DNA of 23,492 nucleotides from Fidelibacterota bacterium UBA6817 (GTDB lineage Bacteria; Fidelibacterota; Fidelibacteria; Fidelibacterales; Fidelibacteraceae). Position 1 is the stretch's first letter. Every line of letters begins with the position of its first letter. Shown piece after piece: positions 8,584 to 16,073 of the stretch. Location: contig DKER01000066.1 in NCBI GenBank assembly GCA_002452555.1, forward strand, positions 10,718 to 34,209, read 5' to 3'. The notes below the pieces were generated by a model. The model did no database searches. It worked only from the letters and a program-made list of their open reading frames with translations, and was not told where the DNA came from. The translations under genes were made by a program, and so were the position numbers.

Positions 8584-11500
8584 ATGAAAAAAATCCTTAT
8601 TGCCGGCTTATGTTTGATGATGCTGACAAGTGTTCTGTCAGCCGAATTAACAGAAGCAGAATTGCAGGCACGGGCGCAAAAGGCCGTGCAAAATATCAGA
8701 AACTCATTTCCGGTTCAAAAACAGGTTCAAACCGGACCGGAAGAAGTCCTGAATAAGCCACATAGCCCGAAAATGATGCGGGAAAAGAACATGTGGAAAC
8801 AAACAGTAGAATTGGGAGAGATTTCACGCGTCCGCTCTTCCCCTAAATTACTGCTTGAATTCTCCGTTCAGATCAATGGGGCGGATACAGCCATGTTTGT
8901 TATTGGCCAAGACGTTACCGTTACCGTAACATCAAACAGACCCCTTGCATTGATGATTTATGTAGATAATGGTGACGAAGTTTTTGGTTTTGATGATCTG
9001 AATGCCTTTGCCCATATGGAAATGGGAGGCGAAGAATTTTATTTTATGGTTGAAGACGGCGATGAAAATGACATGTCTCCTCCCGGTGACGGAAAATGGG
9101 AAATAACAGTCCCCACCAATTTTGAAGGCGACGGCCCCCTCTGGTCTCTCCAGAATACCATTGTTTATATCCTGGCCGTTGATGTTGATACTGAAATAAT
9201 GGATATGGCTGTAGCATATGCTGCAGGACCTGTTGGAGCTTCCTCATTTATCACCGGTACTGTTTATAATGGTGATGTGGGAGCGGCAAATGTTTTGATC
9301 GCTGCTTTTCCCGGTTCAATGGATGAACCGGGAAATGCAAAAGAAGATCCCATGGATATCATTCTTCTGGCAAAAACAGATTTGAATGGTCAGTATTCTC
9401 TGGCTGTTCCCAAAGAACTTGAAGAACAACTTGCAGGACCGTGGACAGTTATTGCAATGGATATATGGATGCTGTATGGGGGATTTTTTGCAGATCCATT
9501 TTTTCAGACCGTTGCTGTTCCGGGCAATTCGGTTGCCGATTTTATTCTGGCAGAAGCAACGCATACCATTTCCGGTGTGATTACTTCCACATCAGGCGTC
9601 CCTGTTTCCGGTATAACACTCTATGCATATAACGGCTTCATGGGAATAGCCGCTACAACCGATGTAACCGGATATTATGAATTCCTGGTAATGCCGGGTT
9701 GGTATGAATTTGAATTCAGTGAATCCGACCTTGCCGGTCAATACCTGATACCATACTGGGGTCAGTACAATGTTGAAGTAATGGAAACTAACGAGGTGCT
9801 GGATATTCAGCTTCATCCGGTTTATTTTGAAGATGCCATCACGGGAACAGTAGGTTTTTCCAGAAAATTGAATTTAACTGATCTTCTTGTGATTGCAGAT
9901 AAATGGCCGGCAGGATATTCTATTGCCCCTGTTGATGAATTTGGGAATTATGCCATCCCCGTATCTTCTGCACTCGATAGTTTTTATGTGGAAGAAGGCT
10001 GGACCTCTTATGGATATTATGTGTGGGTGGCCAGTAACAGCTGGGATGATCCTGTAACGATTCCCGATCATTACAGTGAGGTTTTCTCAGGTTCCTCCGG
10101 AATTGATTTTACCATCATTAACACGGATGCAGTGCTTTATGGAACCGTTACCAATGAATATGGATGGCCTTTAAATGATGTTGAAATCCATGTCAGTTCG
10201 TCGGACGGTACGTTTGATGCTTGGAAATGGACCTGGGATGGTGGTAACTATAAGTTCGATTTGATCGGTGATAAGATATACATTCTCGAAGCCTGGTATC
10301 CCGGATATTGGAATATGCCTGCTCGTATGGATACACTTTATATACCCCCTCAGGGTAATGTGCAATATGATTTCAGTGTGAGTCCGCCGGAACAGCCCCA
10401 TATCTTTATCTCCGGGTATGTCTATGATAATGCAACGTTTGCTCCGTTGCCGGGAGCTAATGTTGTGATAATAGATCAAACAGGTCTTACCAGGCATTTT
10501 GTGACGTATGAAGACGGCTGGTTTATATTCGATGATCTGACAAGATATACTCAATACGATCTTACCGTTCAGTTTGAGGGTTACACAACCTATTATGATT
10601 ATATTTGGATAAACGATAAGCCGGTTGTCGATTACACTATCTATCTTAATCCAATCAGTGACATGGCATGGATTAACGGTTTTGTTACAGATGGAACAAA
10701 TCCCCTGCCAAATGCAATTGTGTGGCATTATGATGAATATGGTGAACATTTTATATGGACCGATTCTAATGGAAGTTTCGGTTTATGGGTACCCCTCGGC
10801 GGACTGGAACTGAAAGCCGGAACCAACGGTTTCAATGCCGGATATTTTAACTATAATATCACCCAGGATACAGACATTGAACTTGTACTTACACCTGCCA
10901 ACCTTACCGAGTCCGTGAATGCACGTGTGGCAGATCCGAATGACGCCGGTATATTCGATGTTTTTATCTATTGGGAAAGTGAAACGTATATCGGACATAC
11001 CCAGAGCAATGAAAACGGTAGTTATGCGATCGCACTTCTTCCCGGCGAGTATTGGGTTCAGGCAGAACATTGGGATTATAATACAGTGAATTTTATGTGG
11101 ACTGTCCCTGATCCTGAAAACTCATATAACATAGTCATGTATTCAGGGTTCGAAATCTATGGTCCGAGAGCACTCTCTGTGGCAGATGTTCCCGAGGACC
11201 ATGGCGGGAAAGTCATCCTTTCATGGCAATCCAATGAATCTATGGATATGATGGGAGTTGAAGCGTTTGTGGTTCTTATGTCAGAACAAAATCCAGAAGC
11301 CCCCGGATTTACCGGATGGATCCATTTCCCGGGTAATGTCTTTAGAGCTATACCGGAAATGATGGATTATCAGGCCGTTGTTCCTGTTCTGCATAATGAT
11401 CTTCTAACGTATTATAGGGTTGTCGGTGTGAGTTATTATCAAGCCTGGACTTCAAATGTCGTGAGCGGCATGGCACATGATAATTTACCGCCGGTTGTTC

Positions 11501-12060
11501 CTACCGGATTAGGTATTGTTGAACTGGATGGTAAACCCCAGATATTCTGGAATCCGGTTGAAATGGAACCGATTCAGTACTACTCCGTCTACAGAAGTGT
11601 GAACAGCGGAGATTTTGCACTGCTTGATCATACCGTTGAACTGCAATATACAGATGAAGATATGATCCCCGGCAATACCTACATCTATTCTGTTACGGCT
11701 ACCGACTATGCAGCAAATGAATCGGATCTTTCCGAAAATGTAAGTTTCCATATCACATCTGTATCTGACAACATGATCCCGGAAAAGTATGCACTGAAAC
11801 AGAACTATCCCAATCCCTTCAACCCTGTAACGACCATATCGTTCGATCTGCCCCAACCCGAAAACGTTTCTCTTGTGATTTACGATATTCTGGGTAACCG
11901 CGTGAATGAACTCTTCACAGGCGATTTGAACGCAGGTTCATACAATTTTGTCTGGAATGCAACAAATGCCAGAGGAAATTCAGTCAGCTCCGGTGTTTAT
12001 ATTTATAAACTGACAGCCGGTAAATTCTCTGCTTATCAGAAAATGATTCTTCTCAGGTAA
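8584..12060 (+). CDS. Large secreted protein with repeated carboxypeptidase-regulatory-like domains and type IX sorting domain
   Basis: The 1158 residues start with a signal peptide (MKKILIAGLCLMMLTSVLSA). After an acidic N-terminal region come at least seven beta-sandwich modules of the carboxypeptidase-regulatory-like kind. They open with G-x-V phrases near residues 219 (FITGTVYNG), 326 (ISGVITS), 418 (ITGTVGF), 515 (LYGTVTNEYG), 605 (ISGYVYD), 694 (INGFVTDG) and 775 (VNARVADP). Two fibronectin-III-like domains follow (about 858-965 and 966-1060). The end is a type A sorting domain, ALKQNYPNPFNPVTTISFDL to GVYIYKLTAG. No catalytic domain is seen, so it is probably a structural or binding protein on the cell surface. 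It has its own promoter and a strong terminator, so it is a single-gene unit. Tyr and Trp are unusually frequent. Confidence 0.87.
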   Translation: MKKILIAGLCLMMLTSVLSAELTEAELQARAQKAVQNIRNSFPVQKQVQTGPEEVLNKPHSPKMMREKNMWKQTVELGEISRVRSSPKLLLEFSVQINGADTAMFVIGQDVTVTVTSNRPLALMIYVDNGDEVFGFDDLNAFAHMEMGGEEFYFMVEDGDENDMSPPGDGKWEITVPTNFEGDGPLWSLQNTIVYILAVDVDTEIMDMAVAYAAGPVGASSFITGTVYNGDVGAANVLIAAFPGSMDEPGNAKEDPMDIILLAKTDLNGQYSLAVPKELEEQLAGPWTVIAMDIWMLYGGFFADPFFQTVAVPGNSVADFILAEATHTISGVITSTSGVPVSGITLYAYNGFMGIAATTDVTGYYEFLVMPGWYEFEFSESDLAGQYLIPYWGQYNVEVMETNEVLDIQLHPVYFEDAITGTVGFSRKLNLTDLLVIADKWPAGYSIAPVDEFGNYAIPVSSALDSFYVEEGWTSYGYYVWVASNSWDDPVTIPDHYSEVFSGSSGIDFTIINTDAVLYGTVTNEYGWPLNDVEIHVSSSDGTFDAWKWTWDGGNYKFDLIGDKIYILEAWYPGYWNMPARMDTLYIPPQGNVQYDFSVSPPEQPHIFISGYVYDNATFAPLPGANVVIIDQTGLTRHFVTYEDGWFIFDDLTRYTQYDLTVQFEGYTTYYDYIWINDKPVVDYTIYLNPISDMAWINGFVTDGTNPLPNAIVWHYDEYGEHFIWTDSNGSFGLWVPLGGLELKAGTNGFNAGYFNYNITQDTDIELVLTPANLTESVNARVADPNDAGIFDVFIYWESETYIGHTQSNENGSYAIALLPGEYWVQAEHWDYNTVNFMWTVPDPENSYNIVMYSGFEIYGPRALSVADVPEDHGGKVILSWQSNESMDMMGVEAFVVLMSEQNPEAPGFTGWIHFPGNVFRAIPEMMDYQAVVPVLHNDLLTYYRVVGVSYYQAWTSNVVSGMAHDNLPPVVPTGLGIVELDGKPQIFWNPVEMEPIQYYSVYRSVNSGDFALLDHTVELQYTDEDMIPGNTYIYSVTATDYAANESDLSENVSFHITSVSDNMIPEKYALKQNYPNPFNPVTTISFDLPQPENVSLVIYDILGNRVNELFTGDLNAGSYNFVWNATNARGNSVSSGVYIYKLTAGKFSAYQKMILLR

Positions 12061-12085
12061 GATTCATTTTACATAGAACGTATAC

Positions 12086-12120
12086 AAAGGTGCCGGAAAA
12101 CCCGGCACCTTTTTTTATTT
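12086..12120 (+). terminator. Rho-independent terminator of the surface protein gene
   Basis: AAAGGTGCCGG (12086-12096), loop AAAAC, CCGGCACCTTT (12102-12112): an 11-bp perfect stem running into a long T tract. On the minus strand it is followed by only three T, so it may weakly stop the tRNA transcript too. Confidence 0.92.
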
Positions 12121-12174
12121 CAGTGCAATTCTTATGGGATTGTTAATTAAAATATGCTTTATGATCTTTGATTG

Positions 12175-12258
12175 TGCCCAGGGCGAGATTCGAACTCGCA
12201 TGAGAGTAATCCCACTAGACCCTGAACCTAGCGTGTCTGCCAGTTTCACCACCTGGGC
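12175..12258 (-). tRNA. tRNA-Leu (anticodon CAG)
   Basis: On the minus strand an 84-base cloverleaf begins GCCCAGG and ends CCTGGGC plus discriminator A. The D arm contains TGGTGAAACTGGCAGACACG. The anticodon stem CTAGG/TCTAG encloses the loop TTCAGGG with CAG at 12224-12222. A class II variable arm (TGGGATTACTCTCA) and T arm GCGAGTTCGAATCTCGC follow. It decodes CUG. The 3' CCA is not encoded. Confidence 0.96.
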
Positions 12259-12277
12259 ATAACTCAAAAAGCAGGTG

Positions 12278-12306
12278 AATTTATTCTGATTATTAATGGT
12301 TGACAA
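12278..12306 (-). promoter_or_regulatory. Promoter of tRNA-Leu
   Basis: On the minus strand TTGTCA (12306-12301) and TAAATT (12283-12278) are spaced by 17 bases. Transcription would start about 12-14 bases before the tRNA 5' end. Confidence 0.55.
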
Positions 12307-12323
12307 GAAAAAAGAAGAATGGA

Positions 12324-12365
12324 GCGTTGTGAGTTGATAGTGGAGAGTGTTGAGTGTTGAGTTTG
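12324..12365 (+). repeat. Heptad repeat array, GAGTGTT type
   Basis: Six degenerate 7-bp units in register: GCGTTGT, GAGTTGA, TAGTGGA, GAGTGTT, GAGTGTT, GAGTTTG. It lies in the gap between the tRNA and parA, in inverted orientation to a second array at 12467-12501. Confidence 0.65.
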
Positions 12366-12388
12366 GCTAAGTATTTTCTGACAGGGAG

Positions 12389-12421
12389 GTTCCAGTCATG
12401 AAATCATTTCATAAGAGAACC
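12389..12421. other. Nested inverted repeat with a 15-bp dyad
   Basis: GGTTC (12389-12393) can pair with GAACC (12417-12421). Inside lies the perfect dyad ATGAAAT-C-ATTTCAT (12398-12412). There is no T run, so it is not a terminator; it may be an operator or the core of a small element. Confidence 0.45.
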
Positions 12422-12466
12422 AAAGTATAGCATAAAACCTAAAACATCACAAACCCACCAAAACAA

Positions 12467-12501
12467 ACACTCAACTCATCACTCAAAACCCATCACTCTT
12501 A
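12467..12501 (-). repeat. Heptad repeat array, inverted relative to 12324-12365
   Basis: Five 7-bp units on the plus strand: ACACTCA, ACTCATC, ACTCAAA, ACCCATC, ACTCTTA. The words are near reverse complements of the GAGTGTT-type array about 100 bases upstream, so the two could pair in single-stranded form. Confidence 0.6.
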
Positions 12502-12539
12502 AAACAATCATTGTTTCAAAAACTCCCTCAGAGTAAATT
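12502..12539 (+). promoter_or_regulatory. Possible parA promoter with overlapping dyad operator
   Basis: The perfect dyad AAACAAT-C-ATTGTTT (12502-12516) overlaps a weak TTGTTT -35 box (12511-12516). A weak -10 box TAAATT (12534-12539) follows after 17 bases. Its centre, AATCATT, is the same as that of the dyad at 12398-12412. Repression of parAB through this site is an inference. Confidence 0.33.
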
Positions 12540-12566
12540 CTCAAGCTGGAAAAAACGGGATGAATT

Positions 12567-13340
12567 ATGGGCAAAGTTGTATCTATTGCAAATCAAAAAG
12601 GGGGCGTTGGAAAAACGACAACGGCGATCAATCTGGCCGCTTCGATTGCAGCTATGGAACGAAATGTTCTTCTGATAGATATTGATCCGCAATCCAATGC
12701 AACTTCCGGCCTTGGAATTGATGTAAACAGTGTAAAAAATACGACATATGAAGTGATTATCGGCAATGAACCGGCAAAAAATTCACTGGTGAAAACGGCA
12801 ATTCCTTATCTGGATGTAATGCCGGCAAATCCCCGTCTTGTCGGAGCTGAAGTGGAAATGGTCAATATGCTTGCCCGGGAAACACGGCTCAAAGAAGCAA
12901 TCCGGCCCGTTGTAGCTTTATATGATTATGTCTTTATCGATTGTCCCCCGTCTACGAATGTACTTACCGTCAACAGTTTTACGGCTTCTGATTCTGTTCT
13001 CATCCCGATACAATGTGAATATTTTGCACTGGAGGGGCTGACTCAGCTTCTGAATACAATTCGCCTGATTCAACGCAGTTTGAACAGAAAACTGGATATT
13101 GAGGGAATTTTGCTTACAATGTATGATTCCAGACTCAATTTAAGCCATATGGTCAAAAGTGAAGTGGAACAGTATTTTGGTGATAAAGTTTATCACACGG
13201 TTATTAACAGGAATGTAAAACTGGGCGAAGCACCCAGTTACGGAGAACCAATTATTACATTTGATATTCATTCCACCGGTGCCAAAAATTATATGGAGCT
13301 TGCAAAGGAATTTATTAGGAATGACAAACCGAAAACATAA
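12567..13340 (+). CDS. parA: Chromosome partitioning ATPase ParA (Soj)
   Basis: A 257-residue deviant-Walker ATPase that binds DNA non-specifically in its ATP form and drives origin segregation with ParB. Seen: the deviant P-loop KGGVGKTTT with signature Lys11 and Lys16, the A' motif LLIDIDPQSNATSGLG (Asp40) and Walker B YVFIDCPPS (Asp125). The C-terminal block VINRNVKLGEAPSYGEPI is typical of chromosomal Soj proteins. There is no N-terminal helix-turn-helix, so it is the chromosomal rather than the plasmid type Ia form. Only a weak GGGATG precedes the ATG. The gene overlaps parB by 20 bases, so the pair is translationally coupled. Confidence 0.96.
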   Translation: MGKVVSIANQKGGVGKTTTAINLAASIAAMERNVLLIDIDPQSNATSGLGIDVNSVKNTTYEVIIGNEPAKNSLVKTAIPYLDVMPANPRLVGAEVEMVNMLARETRLKEAIRPVVALYDYVFIDCPPSTNVLTVNSFTASDSVLIPIQCEYFALEGLTQLLNTIRLIQRSLNRKLDIEGILLTMYDSRLNLSHMVKSEVEQYFGDKVYHTVINRNVKLGEAPSYGEPIITFDIHSTGAKNYMELAKEFIRNDKPKT

Positions 13341-14193
13341 AGCTCTGGGACGCGGATTAAGCGCAATAATCCCTAATTTTGAGACGGAAGATGCCAGGGA
13401 AAACCTGAACGAGATCGATTTGTCTAGTATTTCAATGAACCCCTTGCAGCCCCGGAAAATGTTTGATGAAAACGATATGAATGAACTGATCAGTTCTATC
13501 CGGGAAAAAGGAATTATCCAACCGATCACGGTCCACAGAAAAAATGGCGGATATGAACTGATTGCAGGCGAAAGACGAGTCCGGGCTTCCAGAATTGCAG
13601 GACTCGAAACCATCCCTGCCTATATTATTGAAGTGGCGACCGATGAAGAGATGATGGAACTGGCACTCATTGAAAATATTCAACGGGAAGATCTGAATCC
13701 TGTAGACGAAGCCCTCGGGTATTCTTTACTTATTCATAAATACGGCATATCACAGGAAGCAGTCGCAACCAAAGTCGGGAAAAACCGGACTACAATAACA
13801 AACAGTATTCGTTTGTTAAAATTGCCTGAAGAGATTTTAAACGGACTCAGGGACAGGAAAATAAGCACAGGCCATGCCCGGGCAATTCTGGGGTTAGAAA
13901 AAAGCAGCCAGCAGATTAATCTCTATCATAAGATTTTACGGGACGGACTGAGTGTAAGGTCCGTAGAGGATTGGGTTCGGAAAATCAATGACGGTCCCGC
14001 ACAACAAACCGATAAAAAAGGTAAACGTCCACCCAATCCCTATCATAAAAAAATTGAATCACATCTTCAGCAAACCCTTGGCACCCGGGTACGTGTCCGG
14101 GCTGCTGCCCGGGGCGGTAAACTGGAAATTGATTTTTATTCCGTTGAAGACCTGGAAAGACTTATGGAACTCTTTGATACCATTCATTATTAA
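13321..14193 (+). CDS. parB: Chromosome partitioning protein ParB (Spo0J)
   Basis: A 290-residue CTP-dependent DNA clamp that loads at parS and stimulates ParA. The N-terminus KALGRGLSAIIP is the ParA-activating tail. The CTP-binding GERR motif lies at 83-86 (LIAGERRVRASRIAG), and ENIQREDLNPVDEA at 118-131 is the second nucleotide-binding box. A helix-turn-helix follows at about 142-168 (GISQEAVATKVGKNRTTIT). The C-terminal dimer domain ends near VEDLERLMELFDTI. An upstream in-frame ATG at 13261 would lie deep inside parA and adds residues unlike the family, so 13321 was chosen. The M23 peptidase gene follows after 5 bases. Confidence 0.95.
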   Translation: MTNRKHKALGRGLSAIIPNFETEDARENLNEIDLSSISMNPLQPRKMFDENDMNELISSIREKGIIQPITVHRKNGGYELIAGERRVRASRIAGLETIPAYIIEVATDEEMMELALIENIQREDLNPVDEALGYSLLIHKYGISQEAVATKVGKNRTTITNSIRLLKLPEEILNGLRDRKISTGHARAILGLEKSSQQINLYHKILRDGLSVRSVEDWVRKINDGPAQQTDKKGKRPPNPYHKKIESHLQQTLGTRVRVRAAARGGKLEIDFYSVEDLERLMELFDTIHY

Positions 14194-14198
14194 CAGGC

Positions 14199-14987
14199 AT
14201 GGCGATTAAAAAAAAATATACCATCTGTCTTATCCCTTCAGATCACGGACCTCAAAAAATGTTTGAGGTTAATGCGGGTGTTCTCCGCTTTGTTGCAATT
14301 TTATCTGTCCTGACGCTTATTCTGGTCATTGTGTCCTACATTTTTCTCATTCCCAGAGCTACCCGGTATGAAAACCTTCACCGGGAAGTAACGGAACTGG
14401 AAAGCGACCGTGCCCGGTATATTCAGATGATGGAGGATTTTAGGAAAATGCAATCCATGTACCAGTATGTTCGGCGCCTTTTGGGCGTGGATATGATGGC
14501 ATCCATGGACAGTCTTTCTGCCGCAGATTCACTAACCATACATACACCGTCTGTCAGAAGAGATATCGTTGTATTGGACAATGTGCCTTCTGTTGCACCG
14601 GTCAAAGGTCTGATCACCCAAGGGTTTGATGCAGGTATTCCCGAGCTTTTTATTGATCAGCATAAAGGGATTGATATTGCATGCCGTGAAGGAACACCCG
14701 TTCTTGCGGCTGCATCCGGCTGGGTTGTTTTTTCCGGCTGGACGCTGGGACTTGGTCATACTGTCATAATCTCCCACGGTTCAGGTTATGTAACTGTCTA
14801 TGGACATAATAGCATAAATCTGGTCCGAAACCGTCAATCCGTGGAACGGGGACAAAGAATTGCACTGTCCGGAAACAGCGGGTACAGCTCGGGTCCGCAT
14901 CTGCATTTTGAGATAATCAAACATGGCCAGCCCCTGGACCCTTCTTTGTATATTCCGGAATATTCTGTAAGGAATCGGGAACGATGA
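14199..14987 (+). CDS. Membrane-anchored M23 (LytM) peptidoglycan endopeptidase
   Basis: A 262-residue protein: a short cytoplasmic tail, one transmembrane segment (about 28-51), a coiled-coil-like stretch (55-95), a linker, then an M23 domain (about 135-250). Zinc and catalytic residues are complete: His155 and Asp159 (HKGIDIA), His203 (VYGHNS), His234 and His236 (GPHLHFEI). An active periplasmic cross-link-cutting enzyme is therefore expected. The start lies 5 bases after parB with only AGG upstream, so translation probably continues from parB. The stop overlaps the bactofilin start (ATGA). This pairing recalls the Helicobacter csd1-ccmA pair, in which a bactofilin works with M23 enzymes to set cell shape. 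Confidence 0.93.
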   Translation: MAIKKKYTICLIPSDHGPQKMFEVNAGVLRFVAILSVLTLILVIVSYIFLIPRATRYENLHREVTELESDRARYIQMMEDFRKMQSMYQYVRRLLGVDMMASMDSLSAADSLTIHTPSVRRDIVVLDNVPSVAPVKGLITQGFDAGIPELFIDQHKGIDIACREGTPVLAAASGWVVFSGWTLGLGHTVIISHGSGYVTVYGHNSINLVRNRQSVERGQRIALSGNSGYSSGPHLHFEIIKHGQPLDPSLYIPEYSVRNRER

Positions 14988-15322
14988 AAGAAAAACCAAC
15001 ATATACCATTATTGGTGATGATACTGAAATCCATGGAGATATCATCATTCACGGAAGTCTTGTCATTGCCGGACGAATCCAGGGTAATGTAACGGCAGAT
15101 GAAACAGTTAGTATTACAGCAGGAAGTATTGTAACGGGAACAATTACGGCTCGAAATATTTTTATCAACGGAACCGTCAAAAAAGGCGTTATTGCTACCG
15201 GAAAGGTTGTTTTGAGTGCTGACTCCCGCCTTGAAGGAACTCTTAAAGCTGCAAAACTCATCATTGAAGAAGGTGCAATCTACAGCGGTATCTGCTCTAT
15301 GGAAACGAATGAACCGGATTAA
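14984..15322 (+). CDS. Bactofilin
   Basis: A 112-residue polymer-forming cytoskeletal protein. Residues about 8-103 are a run of short G/I/V beta strands, as in the bactofilin right-handed beta-helix: TIIGDDTEIHGDIIIHGSL, IAGRIQGNVTADE, GTITARNIFINGTVKKG, LEGTLKAAKLIIEEGA. The flanking tails are short. It should form nucleotide-independent filaments at the inner membrane and position wall enzymes. Its ATG overlaps the stop of the M23 peptidase gene by 4 bases, which strongly suggests a shared task. In Myxococcus, bactofilins also help position ParAB, so its place directly after parAB is meaningful. No terminator is obvious before the next promoter. Confidence 0.95.
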   Translation: MKEKPTYTIIGDDTEIHGDIIIHGSLVIAGRIQGNVTADETVSITAGSIVTGTITARNIFINGTVKKGVIATGKVVLSADSRLEGTLKAAKLIIEEGAIYSGICSMETNEPD

Positions 15323-15346
15323 CTTTGGAAAAATGCCTTTGAAAAA

Positions 15347-15375
15347 TTGGAATACTTGTCTGAACATCTTATATT
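15347..15375 (+). promoter_or_regulatory. Probable promoter of the V-ATPase operon
   Basis: TTGGAA (15347-15352) and TATATT (15370-15375) are spaced by 17 bases, in the 145-base gap after the bactofilin gene. This predicts a leader of about 85 bases before subunit E. Confidence 0.5.
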
Positions 15376-15467
15376 AAAAGCTGTGTTATTAAATATATTT
15401 TATAAATGTTTTCTGATGCTTGAAGGGAAACGTGGAATTGACAGAATTCGGTAACGAAGGAGATTAT

Positions 15468-16073
15468 ATGGAAGTAAAACTGGAAAACCTGATAAAAAAG
15501 ATTAAAGAAGAAGGGGTAGGCGCTGCTGATAAAAAGGCGGCTGAAATCCTGGAAAAGACCCGTAAAGAAGCAGACTCAATTCTGGAAAAAGCCCGGAAAG
15601 AAGCGGATAAAATTCGTGAAGAGGCTGAAAAAGAAGCGAAAAAACACCTGGAAAATGCGGATGCATCCATTCGACAGGCTGCCCGCGATACAATTCTTTC
15701 CCTGAAAAAACAGTTGAAAAATCTCTTTGACCGTCTTTTAAAACAAAAAATCGATGAAGAACTGGATGAAGAACTGCTTCGGGATATGATCCTTAAACTC
15801 ATGGATTCCTGGGCTAAAGAAAAAGACGTCAGTATTGTTATAGGAAAAGGAGATGCAGAAAAATTGACATCCCTTGTTATGAAAGAATTGAAAGCACACG
15901 CGAAAAAAGGGATTGACATCAAATTGGATAAAAAAGTCTCTTATGGCTTTCGTATAGGCCTGAAAGATGACGATCTGACCTACGATTTTACCGATGATGC
16001 CCTTCTGGAATCGCTCCGCTTTTTTCTTAATCCCAAATTGTCAGAACTGCTGGAAGAAAAATCAGGTAAGTGA
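15468..16073 (+). CDS. atpE: V-type ATPase subunit E (peripheral stalk)
   Basis: A 201-residue protein. Residues about 10-90 are a long charged coiled coil with repeated A/K/E heptads (EKTRKEADSILEKARKEAD). The C-terminal globular part (about 110-200) contains VSYGFRIGLKDDDLTYDFTD, as in E subunits where it grips the catalytic head. It forms the peripheral stator stalk on the cytoplasmic side. The ATG at 15468 follows GAAGGAG by 5 bases; an in-frame ATG at 15420 has no such site. The stop overlaps the next start (TGATG). No separate subunit G/H partner gene is seen, so the coiled coil may pair with itself or with a protein encoded elsewhere. The symbol follows V-type naming, not the F-type c subunit. 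Confidence 0.85.
   Translation: MEVKLENLIKKIKEEGVGAADKKAAEILEKTRKEADSILEKARKEADKIREEAEKEAKKHLENADASIRQAARDTILSLKKQLKNLFDRLLKQKIDEELDEELLRDMILKLMDSWAKEKDVSIVIGKGDAEKLTSLVMKELKAHAKKGIDIKLDKKVSYGFRIGLKDDDLTYDFTDDALLESLRFFLNPKLSELLEEKSGK

Larger units (their letters stand above)
12259..12566. other. Gene-free region between tRNA-Leu and parA
   Basis: These 308 bases hold the tRNA promoter, two inverted heptad arrays, two dyads and the probable parA promoter. No open frame with a ribosome site is seen, and no parS-like site (TGTTTCACGTGAAACA type) could be found. Confidence 0.6.

Noticed and set aside
10171..10749. Minus-strand open frame of 192 codons inside the surface protein gene
   Set aside because: Antisense shadow of a gene with a clear signal peptide, modules and sorting domain; cysteine- and isoleucine-rich composition is typical of an opposite-strand reading.
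12259..12566. parS site near parAB
   Set aside because: I looked for the TGTTTCACGTGAAACA pattern and close variants and saw none; the dyads here have an AATCATT centre instead.
13261..13320. Upstream ATG start for parB
   Set aside because: Adds 20 residues encoded within parA that do not fit the family; the ParA-activating tail begins right after the ATG at 13321.
13140..13613. Minus-strand open frame across the parA-parB junction
   Set aside because: Both partition genes are intact on the plus strand; no supporting start signal.
15464..15922. Minus-strand open frame of 152 codons, serine- and arginine-rich
   Set aside because: Complement of the Lys/Glu-rich coiled coil of subunit E; low-complexity artefact.
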